A DNA stretch of 64,000 nt from positions 5,323,501 through 5,387,500 of the forward strand of contig NC_070560.1 of assembly GCF_026914185.1 (NCBI RefSeq), in the 5' to 3' direction. The notes under the pieces were generated by a model. That model did no database searches. It was not told the DNA's origin and saw only the letters and a list, made by a program, of their open reading frames with translations. The position numbers and the translations under genes were made by a program. This stretch comes from Puccinia triticina (lineage: Eukaryota; Basidiomycota; Pucciniomycetes; Pucciniales; Pucciniaceae). Positions 49,948 through 59,805 of the stretch are shown one piece after another. The stretch's first letter is position 1; each line of letters opens with the position of its first letter.

Positions 49948-52680
49948 TTATTTGGGAAAGTGATCCGAGAAACGTCTTGAGTCTTGAAGGAATCTTGCCA
50001 AGGCCACTTCAGCCTTCCGGTTTCCGAGAATCAAATCGAGTCGTTCCGCCCTGAAGCGGACCCGCCGAAGTCGCAAATGTTTCCGAAGAGCCACCCTAAG
50101 GCTTTTAGCCTTTGGGCAAAAGTTCATGAGGTGAACAACCGTTTCCCTGGCCCCACAATTGGGGCACAGGGGATCAAAAGACCTGTGTATACAAAAGAGA
50201 TGGTGATTCAGTGCGCAATGACCCGAAGCCAGCTGGTTTATCAAAGAGCTAAAAGCAATGTGGAGACCCGAGGGTGACGATCTCTTTGAGGGGAGGCCTG
50301 CCAGGGCGTTCCGATGAACCTTCTTAAAATTGCTCTTGACCACCATGCGTTGCGCTGAGGGGGACTCCAGCGCATCTTTTGCTAGTTCATCAGCCATTTC
50401 ATTTCCAAGGATGTCCCTATGACCTGGGCACCATACAAAGGTCACCTCCAGATCACCCGGAAGCGCTGCTAAGGCTTCATCGATTTCCAAGAATAGTTGC
50501 TGGCCCGGTTTGGGGGCCGAGGGGTCGTTGATCCTTCTAATAACACCCTGGTTGTCAACAAAGATAAAGAGGAGGTGTGTGTCTTCCGAACATAACTCTT
50601 TAGCCAATCCCAGTGCCGCAAGGACCCCTGCCGCCTCACTCTCATGATTTGATGCAAGAGAGTTGCCCCCTAACAAAACCGAACTGAACATATTTGCAGC
50701 TGGACAAACTGCCGCTCCAGCACCCCCTTTCTCCGGATGGAAAGACCCATCACTGAAAATGATCAAAGTCCTTGGGTCCCCACTGTGAGATGAAACAAGC
50801 GACTTAACAGAATTGATTGCGGCCTCCTTAGGGGCCTCCAAGTTCAAGAACTTCAGAGCCCGAGCTGGACACGCCCTAAAGTCAAAAGACAGCTTGATTA
50901 TTTCGGGATCCATCGCCAGGGCTTCCATCACAATGCTAGATGCAAGTCCAACCCTTGCTGAGTCTGCAAACCGGGCCACTGTATCTGCCCTACTGCTTAA
51001 GATGAGAGAGCGTATGACATTGTTAGCCTTGGTCACAACAAGTTTTCTATAGAAGAAAGAGAAACTGGTCCTAGTTATTTCAACAGCAAAATCTGGCACT
51101 GTTGATCTGGTCTGGATGAAACTGTTAGATGTTGATCTGAAGACTCCAAGGGTGAAGATTCCTGCAAGCCGGTTGACTTTCAAGGCCAAGGCAGCAACCT
51201 TTGCTTTGTTAGGGTTGGTGGCCCACAACGCGGCCCCGTATAGAATTCTGGGGAATAGAACACAACGGATCAGTTTGGCCCTATCCGCTTCTTTAGCGCC
51301 CCATCGAGAATTGCCGAAGATTCTTAGCTGATTTATTGTCTTGTGGGCTTTCTCTTCAAGAACTTTGAAATTCTTGTTGAACAGGAGCTTGCTGTCAAGC
51401 CAAACTCCCAGCCATTTGACCTTGGATGCCGGGGTCAGAAGGTGATTACCAAAAGGGAAGTCGCCGTCGGGTGTCTTCCTCTTTGTCAGCCATAAAAATT
51501 GGGCCTTGGCCTGGTCAAAGATCGCCCCGTGGGCATAACCCCACTGTAAGGACCAATATCCCTCAGCCACCAACCCTTCCTTTGCCTCTTCCGCTGAGGC
51601 CCCTGCAACTAGATGGACAACATCATCTACATAACCTATTGAAACTGAGTCTCGAGAACCAGAAAAATCTTTGATCAGCAGAGAGTTGTTGTAGAGAATA
51701 TACAAAATTACGGATAATGGGGAACCCTGCGGCAGGCCAATCTGAATGGGAAAGGCCTCCGATACATAATCGTCTAGCCTGATGGTCGTTGACCTGTCTT
51801 TCAGAAAATTGGCGATGATCAGAACCAGGTAGGTTGGGCATTTTGCTTGAAAGAGATAGTTGATTAGCCTGGTCGGGTGGACAGAGGGGTAAGCCGATTT
51901 CACATCCAGGAAAAGGGCCGCTACCACCTTGCCCTCCCTCCACTTAGCCTTGACCCAGTGTTCTAGCGCGAACAGGGCATCTTCGGTACCTGAACCTTTT
52001 CTACCCCCAAAGTGACCTTTGGCAAGCACCCCTGATTCCTCGGCCCAGGCCGTGAGGCGCCGGGCAAGGATGAGCTCAAACAGTTTGCTCATGGTGCTGA
52101 GCAATGCAATTGGCCGGTATGCAGTTGGGCTCGTATAATCGGGCTTTCCATGTTTCCGGATGATAACGGTGACCGCAACCTTCCAGGCAATGGGGAATTT
52201 GCTGCTTGTTAGTATATTATTGTACAACGAAGTCAATTTCCCGGACAAGGGCACAGAAAATGACTTAAGGATTTCATTGGCCAGGCCATCAATACCGGGA
52301 GCCTTCTTAGGGCTGATCCGCCTTATGGCGGACATCACCTCCGCCATCGTCACGGGTGGATAGCTGACGAACCTGCAGGATATGTCAAATTGAGCGTCTG
52401 ATATATTGATGGGGACATTAGTGACAGAAGTGCCGTTGAACAGCAACTCAGCCTGTTGATTCTTGTCGTGAACTATAGCCCCGTCCGGTCCTTTGAGGGG
52501 AAGAACCTCTCCACCAGCCAATTTTGAGGAAAATCGAAGGACCCAATAGAGGTCGCCCTCCCCCGGTTCCTCGAGGAGCTTTCTCCAACTACGTTGCTTC
52601 AGAGAGTTCACTAAGGAAAGGAAATAATCATTCCATTGCCTGTAGCACTCGATGGATTCGGGGGACTTAGCTAAGAGCAT
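49948..52680 (-). CDS. LINE ORF2 C-terminal part: reverse transcriptase and RNase H
   Basis: 910 codons in the frame of the upstream endonuclease part, from which a TGA separates it. Reverse transcriptase motifs are KKAPGIDGLANEILK, YRPIALLSTMSKLFE, LFLDVKSAYPSVH, IGLPQGSPLSVILY and GYVDDVVHL. RNase H has FSDGSFHPEKGGAGAA, ESEAAGVLAAL, VDNQGVIRRI and WCPGHRDILGNEMADELA, so its four acidic residues are present. A Cys/His cluster (CIHRSFDPLCPNC...HLMNFC) ends the protein. It would carry out target-primed reverse transcription. The Met at 52680 is not the natural start. Confidence 0.92.
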   Translation of the reverse strand: MLLAKSPESIECYRQWNDYFLSLVNSLKQRSWRKLLEEPGEGDLYWVLRFSSKLAGGEVLPLKGPDGAIVHDKNQQAELLFNGTSVTNVPINISDAQFDISCRFVSYPPVTMAEVMSAIRRISPKKAPGIDGLANEILKSFSVPLSGKLTSLYNNILTSSKFPIAWKVAVTVIIRKHGKPDYTSPTAYRPIALLSTMSKLFELILARRLTAWAEESGVLAKGHFGGRKGSGTEDALFALEHWVKAKWREGKVVAALFLDVKSAYPSVHPTRLINYLFQAKCPTYLVLIIANFLKDRSTTIRLDDYVSEAFPIQIGLPQGSPLSVILYILYNNSLLIKDFSGSRDSVSIGYVDDVVHLVAGASAEEAKEGLVAEGYWSLQWGYAHGAIFDQAKAQFLWLTKRKTPDGDFPFGNHLLTPASKVKWLGVWLDSKLLFNKNFKVLEEKAHKTINQLRIFGNSRWGAKEADRAKLIRCVLFPRILYGAALWATNPNKAKVAALALKVNRLAGIFTLGVFRSTSNSFIQTRSTVPDFAVEITRTSFSFFYRKLVVTKANNVIRSLILSSRADTVARFADSARVGLASSIVMEALAMDPEIIKLSFDFRACPARALKFLNLEAPKEAAINSVKSLVSSHSGDPRTLIIFSDGSFHPEKGGAGAAVCPAANMFSSVLLGGNSLASNHESEAAGVLAALGLAKELCSEDTHLLFIFVDNQGVIRRINDPSAPKPGQQLFLEIDEALAALPGDLEVTFVWCPGHRDILGNEMADELAKDALESPSAQRMVVKSNFKKVHRNALAGLPSKRSSPSGLHIAFSSLINQLASGHCALNHHLFCIHRSFDPLCPNCGARETVVHLMNFCPKAKSLRVALRKHLRLRRVRFRAERLDLILGNRKAEVALARFLQDSRRFSDHFPK

Positions 52681-52692
52681 CCATTTACGAGC

Positions 52693-53826
52693 TCAATTAC
52701 GGGTCCGTAAAACCGGGTCCAAGGTTTTACGGCACCACCACGGTTTGGCCTTGGCCTTATTTGACTGGACTCGACGCCCTAATTTTTCCTGCGCGTTTTT
52801 GAGGAACAAAGTCAACTGCTCGGCTTGGGAATCAGGGGATTCGTGCGAGAGGATGTTTATAGATGATAACTCAGCTGCCAAAGTTTCCACTTTCCTGCGG
52901 TCCACATCAGGCCAGCAAGGGGCCCGCCAATGATAAGTCGAGGGAGGGCTCCTGACCGACAGTTGGGTATGGAGCGCTTGATGATCTGACCCAAAGTTTT
53001 TGCTTGAGACCGAGATTGTCCGGATTAGTTTGGAGCCTAGAAAGTTTGCCCAAATAAGATCAATTGTTGACCCTTTGCCCTTGACTGAGAAAAAAGTTGG
53101 GACGTGTTTCGGGGAAGACAACCGAAACCCAAAAGAGGAAAGAAAACTTAGCAGATTCCTAGCTTCAGGCTCAGCTTTCCGAACTCCGGGAGGGTTCCAA
53201 TGCCGATGATGCAAGTTTGCATTCATGAAAATGATTGTCGGGTGCTGCCGGGAGTAATAAGACGTCAGCCAGCATCTAAGCTCTTTGACTGCAGCAAAGG
53301 AGGAGGGGGGATTATAGATATTGAGTAAGCAAAAAACTTTCCCGGTTTGAGAAATTTCAACTCCGACTAGAGTTTGGGAGCCTCCCTCTAGCAGTCTGAT
53401 TGACTCAGAGGAGATCGACCTTCGGATGTAAATTACCGCCTTGTGCCGCTCACGCCAGCAAGTCGGAGAATGTTCAAAAGCTACAAATGCACGCCAAGCC
53501 GAGTGGCTTGGCGGGCATAGATCAACTGGGTTAACCCACGGTTCTTGTAAAAGCAGGAAGTCAAAAGAAAGAGACGAGTTGAGAACACTTAGCGTGACTG
53601 ATTTAGAAACATGACAATTGAGTTGAAGACTGGCAAGGGACTCGGAATTGAGATTGAGAGGAATTGAGGCCGCGGCGTCTTGACAAAGAGCGTCGAGGGC
53701 ATCGGGCAAAGGTTGTGGAACTTGAGAAACAGCAGAGTTGAACGAATGTTGGAGATGTGGGGTGTGATCGTGGGTTCGGGTGGTTGTACCAATCATTGAG
53801 GCGGGAAACGTTTCTTCTCTAGCCAC
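52693..53826 (-). pseudogene. LINE ORF2 N-terminal part: AP endonuclease
   Basis: 377 codons ending at TGA (52693-52695), which is followed in the same frame by the reverse transcriptase part; the stop is a single nonsense change. The exonuclease-endonuclease-phosphatase fold shows LLLQEPWVNP (catalytic Glu), IDLIWAN and GSDHQAL (catalytic Asp-His). The motif usually written GDFN-HH is here MNANLHHRHW, so the Asp is missing. The ORF start overlaps the end of ORF1 by 34 bp in another frame, typical of LINEs that re-initiate translation. Confidence 0.85.
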
Positions 53827-55070
53827 ACCTTCTTGAAGGGGCAGGCCGGGTCAAAAGGAGTGTGGTCAATTTCTTTGATGCCGTTAATCTTGTTCTTGAG
53901 TCCGTCCTTGCATAACACACAAGATTTGACGCCGCCGAGGCCTTCAGGGCACTTGTTCGTGGGATGGTTGTCGCCGCACTTAGCGCATCGAGCGGGTTCT
54001 CGGCACCATTTGCCAAAGTGACCCATCTTCAAACACTTGAAGCATTGAGGAGGGCGCGGCTTGAAACGTTCAGTTCGGTGAAAATCGAAGTTCAGAAAAA
54101 CACCCAATCTTCCGACCCGGGAAGCTAAATCTTTGTCGGTAAACGATAAGACCAGAGACCCAGCTTTCTTTGCTGACGGTTCATTGGATCCCATCCAGCG
54201 GACACGCGCCAGGTCCGTGGCCTGAAAATTGTTCTCGGACGCCAGTTGAGCCAGACTAGTCGATTTGCCTATGTCAAAAGTCTTGGGGACCCCATGGGCC
54301 ATCACTGAGTAGGTACTGGGTGTCGATTCCAAGTCCGGATGAACGGTTTTGGTCCATAAGTGCTTGTTGTCCATTAGCCACTTTTGGTGCGCACAATTCT
54401 TCGTGTAGAACGACACGTCGCCTGAGGGCATCACGCTTGCCCCACGGATAGCCACCAATTCTCCCTCAACACGAGCGTCGAGTCCGAGTAGAGCCTCGTT
54501 TGCTTTTTGGACCAGGGCCCCACTGGGCACCTTGAGGGTCGGGTTGGCGGGGTTCGAGTGTATGATCACGCGTTTCGGTTTCAACGAGGCGATGACCTGA
54601 GCAGGGGGGGGACGCGTCTTCGGCGCGTGAATGGAACCATCGAGGTTTGCCGAGGCGGCAGCCGCGAATGATTTGCTCGCGTTAGCATTGGGCTTGTGAA
54701 CGGGTTGGGTGGGGGGTCTTGAGCCGGTTTTTAAGAGGGTTTCGACCTCGGCGAGTCTTTCGATCATGGGGTCTATCTTGGCATTGAGTTTGTCGATTGT
54801 GGCCTCCAAGCGTTGCACCATCCGGTCGTTGTTCGCCGATAGTTCCAGGACGAGATCTGCAAATCTGCCATCTAACAAAACCGCGCCATTCTCATCGCGG
54901 GACGTGTCGCCGAGCGCCTTGGTCAGCAAGATGTGTAGGCTGGATGATGGTGGTTGGATGGCCGGGCGGGGGGGGAGTTGAACTTCCAGGCTATCCGTCA
55001 TATCCGAATCGTCCGCGAGGGGCGCGTCGGGCGGTCGAGATTGATTGGGGGGGCGGTGAGGAGGGGGCAT
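53793..55070 (-). CDS. LINE ORF1, Gag-like zinc-knuckle protein
   Basis: Three Cys-rich knuckles lie near the C-terminus (CFKCLKMGHFGKWC, CAKCGDNHPTNKC, CVLC). Such proteins bind element RNA and accompany it to the target. The N-terminus is proline-rich, with a short coiled segment (MVQRLEATIDKLNAKIDPMI). The frame is open upstream to 55214, but that part lies in the Copia-3 LTR beyond the LINE boundary; the first Met inside the element is at 55070, giving about 425 residues. Confidence 0.85.
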   Translation of the reverse strand: MPPPHRPPNQSRPPDAPLADDSDMTDSLEVQLPPRPAIQPPSSSLHILLTKALGDTSRDENGAVLLDGRFADLVLELSANNDRMVQRLEATIDKLNAKIDPMIERLAEVETLLKTGSRPPTQPVHKPNANASKSFAAAASANLDGSIHAPKTRPPPAQVIASLKPKRVIIHSNPANPTLKVPSGALVQKANEALLGLDARVEGELVAIRGASVMPSGDVSFYTKNCAHQKWLMDNKHLWTKTVHPDLESTPSTYSVMAHGVPKTFDIGKSTSLAQLASENNFQATDLARVRWMGSNEPSAKKAGSLVLSFTDKDLASRVGRLGVFLNFDFHRTERFKPRPPQCFKCLKMGHFGKWCREPARCAKCGDNHPTNKCPEGLGGVKSCVLCKDGLKNKINGIKEIDHTPFDPACPFKKVWLEKKRFPPQ

Positions 55071-55191
55071 CTGGCTGCCCAGGGAAGGGGGGGGGGAGTT
55101 CTTTTCCGATGAGTGAGGGGGAGGGGGTGGTGAGTTTTGGTGTGTCGACGCGTAAATTGGGGTTTTTGGTGGTTGCGGACAGAAAAGTGGG

Positions 55192-55523
55192 GAGTTCAGG
55201 ATGCACGATGGCAAACTTTGGTGGTTATCTATGTACTTAGATCATATGTACATAGATGTTTTAGCTTCCGTCAGTGACAGGTCCAAACCCTAACCCTGTC
55301 ACTGCCGGGCACGTACAGTCCAGCTCTTGCACGCCCGGGATCCTCTCTCTTTCCTCACCGAGATTGGATACCGGGATCGACGCGTGGAGAGCTGACCGCC
55401 GCTGGACTTTACCGTGCAGGTTAGTCAACTATGCTTAGCAATTAACCGAGATTGGATACCGGGATCGACGCGTGGAGAGCTGACCGCCGCCGGACTGTAC
55501 TGTGCAGTTTCCGAGCCTCTATA
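55192..55523 (+). repeat. Copia-3 5' LTR, remaining part, with internal duplication
   Basis: Continues the LTR after the LINE, beginning with the repeated target bases. Compared with the 249-bp 3' LTR it has an extra 88 bp: the block ACCGAGATTGGATACCGGG starts at 55357 and again at 55445. The LTR ends CCTCTATA at 55523. Confidence 0.88.
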
Positions 55524-55597
55524 GGTTAAAAGCCGGCTCTTATTTCCAGGCCACGTTTGTCTAAGGAAGGTTTTCCATATCTACGGGAGGTCGGTAG

Positions 55598-57130
55598 ATG
55601 AATAGGTTACAACAGGATATAGAAATTGACAGAATCTGCTTGAGAGACGAAGGAGTCTCAGAAGAGGAAATTGAAAGGATCTTACAAGAACGTTACCCAC
55701 AACCCCACATCCATCACCCCATCCCGACCGAAATGGCAGCCAACCCAAACGATGCGCTCGCCACCCTCCAACAACAGATGGCCGATATGACGGCTGAATT
55801 AAATCGTCTGAAAGCGGCTCCACCCCATATACACGATCCAGTGTCTGCCGCTGTCCGAGCCCAAGAACATCGCCAAGAAATCATTCTTGGTAGTTTCCTG
55901 AAGTCACCGCTCAAGCTACATCGAGAGGTGAACCCCGACCACGTAGTTCTGTCCTTCAATTCGGCGAACTACGCGCAGTGGGAGGAATCGATTGAAGCGA
56001 CGCTTCAGTACGCGTTCTCAGTAACCGAGCCCATGATCGCAAAGACGAACAATTTCACCGACTTGGCAACTGAATACAACCACGCGATTGTCAGCCTGAT
56101 GAAAAACACCGTCGACAAGTCACTGCTTGGGATCGTCAAAGCAGCTGGCCATAAAACCGCTAAAGCCATTTTTGAGGCATTAAAACTCAAGTGCGAGCGA
56201 TCTGATTGGCGTCATAAGATTGATCTGATGACGAACTTAATGGAACTGGCGAACGACACTGGTATTGCGAATGAAGTAACAATGTCGGCGTGGGCCAAGT
56301 GCATGAGTGAACTTGAGCAGTCAAAACTCACTCTCAACGAGGCAGTTGGAATTCTGCTCCAGATGAATTTCAAGCCAGTCACCGGCACCGAATTGACAAA
56401 GTTCGAATTCTCGGTCGACCAGAACCTAAACAACAAGAAGGACCCGTCTTTCGCCGATGTTGCTACGGTCATTCAAGTGGCTACTGGAAAAGTCAGTAAA
56501 AAGGGAGTCGATAGCATGGCGATGGACCTTGATTGCATCAATGCTTTCAATCAAGGAAAAGGGAAATATGTCACACCTCAACGCCGTGCCCCCGATGATA
56601 AGGCGTCGAAACTCAATCACCCGCGATTCGCCGTTGAAAGGGCCGAATACTACAAAGGAAAAGGCCAAACAGAAGCTCAGACCAGGCGATATGGCACCGA
56701 TTGCGCATACTGTTTGGAACATGGTCACTGGTTCGCCGATTGCTCAGAGTATTGGCGGGCAGTAGCCATGAAAAAGATCAGCCCACCTCCTCCGGATTTT
56801 GAGTCAAAAGATTTGAAATATGTTCCCCCACAACGGTCTGAAAATCATGTGCGAAAGGTGAACTTCCCCGGTATGACCGAAGGTGTCCTCCTCGACTCCG
56901 GTGCATCGGCACATGTGAGTGGCGACTCCTCTCTTTTCGAACCAATACGCAAGCTGACGGTCCCTCGTACGTTTTACCTCGCCGTGACCGACTGCAACGT
57001 GACCGTTACCGATGTTGGAAGAGTGACGATCCCGACGCCGACGGGGAACATTGTGATTGACGACGTTTACTTCGTGCCAGGCGTGGATGGAATCATCTTG
57101 TTGACAGGCCGGTTGGAAGTTACAGTATGA
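55598..57130 (+). CDS. Copia-3 Gag and protease
   Basis: 510 codons. The Gag core has VLSFNSANYAQWEESIEATL and a CCHC zinc knuckle CAYCLEHGHWFADC near residue 370. The protease active site is LLDSGASAHVSG (Asp-Ser-Gly). The frame ends at TGA 57128-57130 just after IILLTGRLEV, where other Copia proteins continue into the integrase finger. The continuation is found in the next frame (+1) starting around 57124 with YEGTDATLLDP. A single-base indel is the simplest reading. Confidence 0.9.
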   Translation: MNRLQQDIEIDRICLRDEGVSEEEIERILQERYPQPHIHHPIPTEMAANPNDALATLQQQMADMTAELNRLKAAPPHIHDPVSAAVRAQEHRQEIILGSFLKSPLKLHREVNPDHVVLSFNSANYAQWEESIEATLQYAFSVTEPMIAKTNNFTDLATEYNHAIVSLMKNTVDKSLLGIVKAAGHKTAKAIFEALKLKCERSDWRHKIDLMTNLMELANDTGIANEVTMSAWAKCMSELEQSKLTLNEAVGILLQMNFKPVTGTELTKFEFSVDQNLNNKKDPSFADVATVIQVATGKVSKKGVDSMAMDLDCINAFNQGKGKYVTPQRRAPDDKASKLNHPRFAVERAEYYKGKGQTEAQTRRYGTDCAYCLEHGHWFADCSEYWRAVAMKKISPPPPDFESKDLKYVPPQRSENHVRKVNFPGMTEGVLLDSGASAHVSGDSSLFEPIRKLTVPRTFYLAVTDCNVTVTDVGRVTIPTPTGNIVIDDVYFVPGVDGIILLTGRLEVTV

Positions 57131-57248
57131 AGGGACCGATGCGACCTTACTCGATCCTTGTAGTAATCGCTATACAACAATATTCCACAACTATTGTTGG
57201 TCCCTAGAAACAACCAGCAATCGCCCCCATGTCAATAAAATCTCTCAG

Positions 57249-59783
57249 TTGCCATCTTTTGATCCATATAAATGGCACTTACGCCTTGGCCATGCTTCCG
57301 ATGAGATTGTTAAACGCTACTTGAGAGCAAATTACCCTGAAGTCAAGTTTAAGTGGACTGAGTTCTTTTGCAATCGCTGTGCTATCTCCAAAAGCATAAA
57401 CCGGAAATCGCTTGGAGTTGAATCGCAAATTGTTCGTGACAAGCCACTTGATATGATGGTCTCAGACGTCGCCGGACCATTCGAAGTAGATCTCCATGGG
57501 ATGAAGTACTGTGTCACTCTCCGAGACCACGCCAGCACTTTCTCATTTGTCGGGTCGATTGAGCGGAAGGCTGACGTACCGGACAAAATCATGTCCTGGA
57601 TGGCTCACATAAAGAATTATTTTGGAAGGTACCCTACCAACATTCGATGTGATAACGCCCCCGAGTATGTTCATGCTTTGCGGAAACGCCTTGATGTGAT
57701 AGGCGTAAAGACAGCCCCGAGCGCTCCCTATACCCCTCAACAAAACGGTGAAGCAGAAAGGCTGAATCGGACGGTTGGAGACATGGCCCGTACGATGTTG
57801 CACGAGAGCGGTCTTCCTCGACGTTTCTGGAGCTACGCGTGGTCAACCGCTGGCCATATCCATAACCGAATCCCCAATTCTCGGACGGGGGAGAAATCAC
57901 CAGTGGAACTTTTTTACGGTGTGCGACCTAACCCAGATGTGCTGTACCCTTTTGGTGCAAAGGCATTGATCCACATTCCCAGCGATTGGCAAAAGAAATT
58001 GGATGAAAGAGCGCAAGAAGCAGTTATGATCGGTTACCCGGATGCGGGGGCAGGATGGTTATTTTTCTCACCTCGTGAACGGCGGGCAATACACTCCACG
58101 GCGGCTGTTTTTCCGGATTTTCAAAACCTTCCAGTAAAGAAAAACATCAAGAAGTCTGATCTGGATTTTGTGCTCAACCAAATTATGCTGAAACTGGGAG
58201 AGGAGCGTACAGACGAAATTGTGGCGGAAGAGGCAAAACAGTTGGCCCAACTTAACCCAGGTCCGGAAATAGACCTACCAAAAACAATCAAGGCAGCGTT
58301 ATCAGGAATCGATTTGGTGTCATGGAAGGCGGCGGCAACGTACGAAATGGACAAGTTTGGCGAACTGGACGTGTGGGAGGCGGTAGACCCATTCAAGGGA
58401 ATGCGTGTGCTGGGAGCTCGATGGGTATTCTCTTTGAAAAGACGGCCCGATGGATCGATTGAAAAGTTCAGGGCAAGATACGTTGCGAAAGGGTTCAATC
58501 AACAGCTTGGCGTTGACTGCAACGAGACCTATGCGCCAACAGCGTCGTTAAACACTTTGAGGCTTTTGATTTCGATGGCAAACAAGTTTGGCCTATCAAC
58601 GGCGACGTTCGATGTCAGTTCAGCATATCTCTATAGTCCGATAGAAGAAGATGTCTACGTCCAACCCCCAGTTGAAATCTTTCCGGAACTGAAAGGAAAA
58701 GTCATGAAATTGAAAAAGGCGCTGTATGGTACAAAACAAGCAGCCCGATGTTGGTGGAAGTATTTTAAACTCACTGTGGAAAAATTAGGTTTTGAGGCGA
58801 GCGAGATTGAACCTTCTCTCTACCTGTTCCGGAAAAATGGCGGTTTCGTGGTCATTTGGTTGCATGTCGATGACGGGTTTGCGGTTGGTTCTGATGTTTC
58901 CTTGTTGCACCAATTACGTGACGGGATGATGAAGGACTTGGAGATTAAATGGTCCGACAAAGTGGAGCGGCTCGTTGGCATTAATTTCAAACAACGGCGC
59001 GATGGAATTTTCCTGGATCAGACACTGATGGCTAAAAAAATCGTGGAACAATATCACCGCAAGACTTTCACTAGGACGGTTGCACTCAGCAATGATGTAC
59101 TTGAAACTCACTCTGGCGCGGCTATTGATGCAACGGAATATCAATCGGTTATTGGATCGCTGATGTACTTGTCCAGTGGAACAAGACCTGACCTGTCTTT
59201 TCCGGTGAACTTATTAGCGCGTTTTAGTTCCAATCCCAACGAAACTCACTGGAATGCGCTAGACTACTTGATTGGATACGTCAAGAAAACATCTGGAAAG
59301 AAACTGGCTTACCATGGGAAGGGCGACGACTTGCGATTGTGGACGGATGCAAATTGGGGGGGAGAACACGAGAAGTCTACGACGGGATATGTGATGACCC
59401 ATTATGGAGATGTCATTGCATGGGGCTCAAAGCGGCAAACGGTAGTGGCACTTTCAACATGTGCCGCTGAATATTTGGCGCTCTCTGAAGGTTCTCAACA
59501 ACTAGCGCATATCATGAATATCCTTGACGACATCCAGTCATATCCTAAAATTTCCATACATGTTGACAATGAGGCCGCGATTTTGATTGCAACTGACAAT
59601 GCTTCGAAGAAAAAGACCAAATATCTACAACGCGCCTTCTACTTTGTAAACGACTTGATACGGGCGAATGACATCAAGCTGGAGTGGACGAGTACGGTAA
59701 ATCAACTGGCGGATGTGTTGACAAAGCGGCTTGGATCGACAAAAATGGCGGAGGCGGGGATTAAATTGGGGTTGGTCGATTAA
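57249..59783 (+). CDS. Copia-3 Pol: integrase, reverse transcriptase, RNase H
   Basis: 844 codons; the frame is open upstream to about 57124, so Met 57249 is not the natural start. The finger is HLRLGHASDEIVK ... CNRCAI. Integrase has Asp in MMVSDVAGPF, Asp in IRCDNAPEY and Glu in NGEAERLNRT. Reverse transcriptase has ATFDVSSAYLYS and WLHVDDGFAVG; RNase H has AWGSKRQTVVALSTCAAEY. All key residues are present, so only the frameshift before it would prevent full-length expression. Confidence 0.92.
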   Translation: MPSFDPYKWHLRLGHASDEIVKRYLRANYPEVKFKWTEFFCNRCAISKSINRKSLGVESQIVRDKPLDMMVSDVAGPFEVDLHGMKYCVTLRDHASTFSFVGSIERKADVPDKIMSWMAHIKNYFGRYPTNIRCDNAPEYVHALRKRLDVIGVKTAPSAPYTPQQNGEAERLNRTVGDMARTMLHESGLPRRFWSYAWSTAGHIHNRIPNSRTGEKSPVELFYGVRPNPDVLYPFGAKALIHIPSDWQKKLDERAQEAVMIGYPDAGAGWLFFSPRERRAIHSTAAVFPDFQNLPVKKNIKKSDLDFVLNQIMLKLGEERTDEIVAEEAKQLAQLNPGPEIDLPKTIKAALSGIDLVSWKAAATYEMDKFGELDVWEAVDPFKGMRVLGARWVFSLKRRPDGSIEKFRARYVAKGFNQQLGVDCNETYAPTASLNTLRLLISMANKFGLSTATFDVSSAYLYSPIEEDVYVQPPVEIFPELKGKVMKLKKALYGTKQAARCWWKYFKLTVEKLGFEASEIEPSLYLFRKNGGFVVIWLHVDDGFAVGSDVSLLHQLRDGMMKDLEIKWSDKVERLVGINFKQRRDGIFLDQTLMAKKIVEQYHRKTFTRTVALSNDVLETHSGAAIDATEYQSVIGSLMYLSSGTRPDLSFPVNLLARFSSNPNETHWNALDYLIGYVKKTSGKKLAYHGKGDDLRLWTDANWGGEHEKSTTGYVMTHYGDVIAWGSKRQTVVALSTCAAEYLALSEGSQQLAHIMNILDDIQSYPKISIHVDNEAAILIATDNASKKKTKYLQRAFYFVNDLIRANDIKLEWTSTVNQLADVLTKRLGSTKMAEAGIKLGLVD

Positions 59784-59805
59784 AGTTTGCATGCGTGGGA
59801 GGGGG

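Larger units (their letters stand above)
49735..55191 (-). mobile_element. Tad-like LINE retrotransposon inserted in the Copia-3 LTR
   Basis: The element reads on the minus strand: ORF1 with zinc knuckles, then endonuclease, reverse transcriptase and RNase H, a ~190-bp 3' region, and a poly(A) tail seen as T at about 49734-49754. The 11-bp target duplication GAGTTCAGGAT lies at 49724-49734 and 55192-55202, both parts of the host LTR. The order of domains with a C-terminal RNase H is known from fungal Tad/I-type elements. The 5' end appears complete or nearly so. Confidence 0.92.

Noticed and set aside
55071..55214. N-terminal extension of LINE ORF1
   Set aside because: The extension crosses the LINE boundary into the Copia-3 LTR (55192 onward), so it cannot be part of the native protein.
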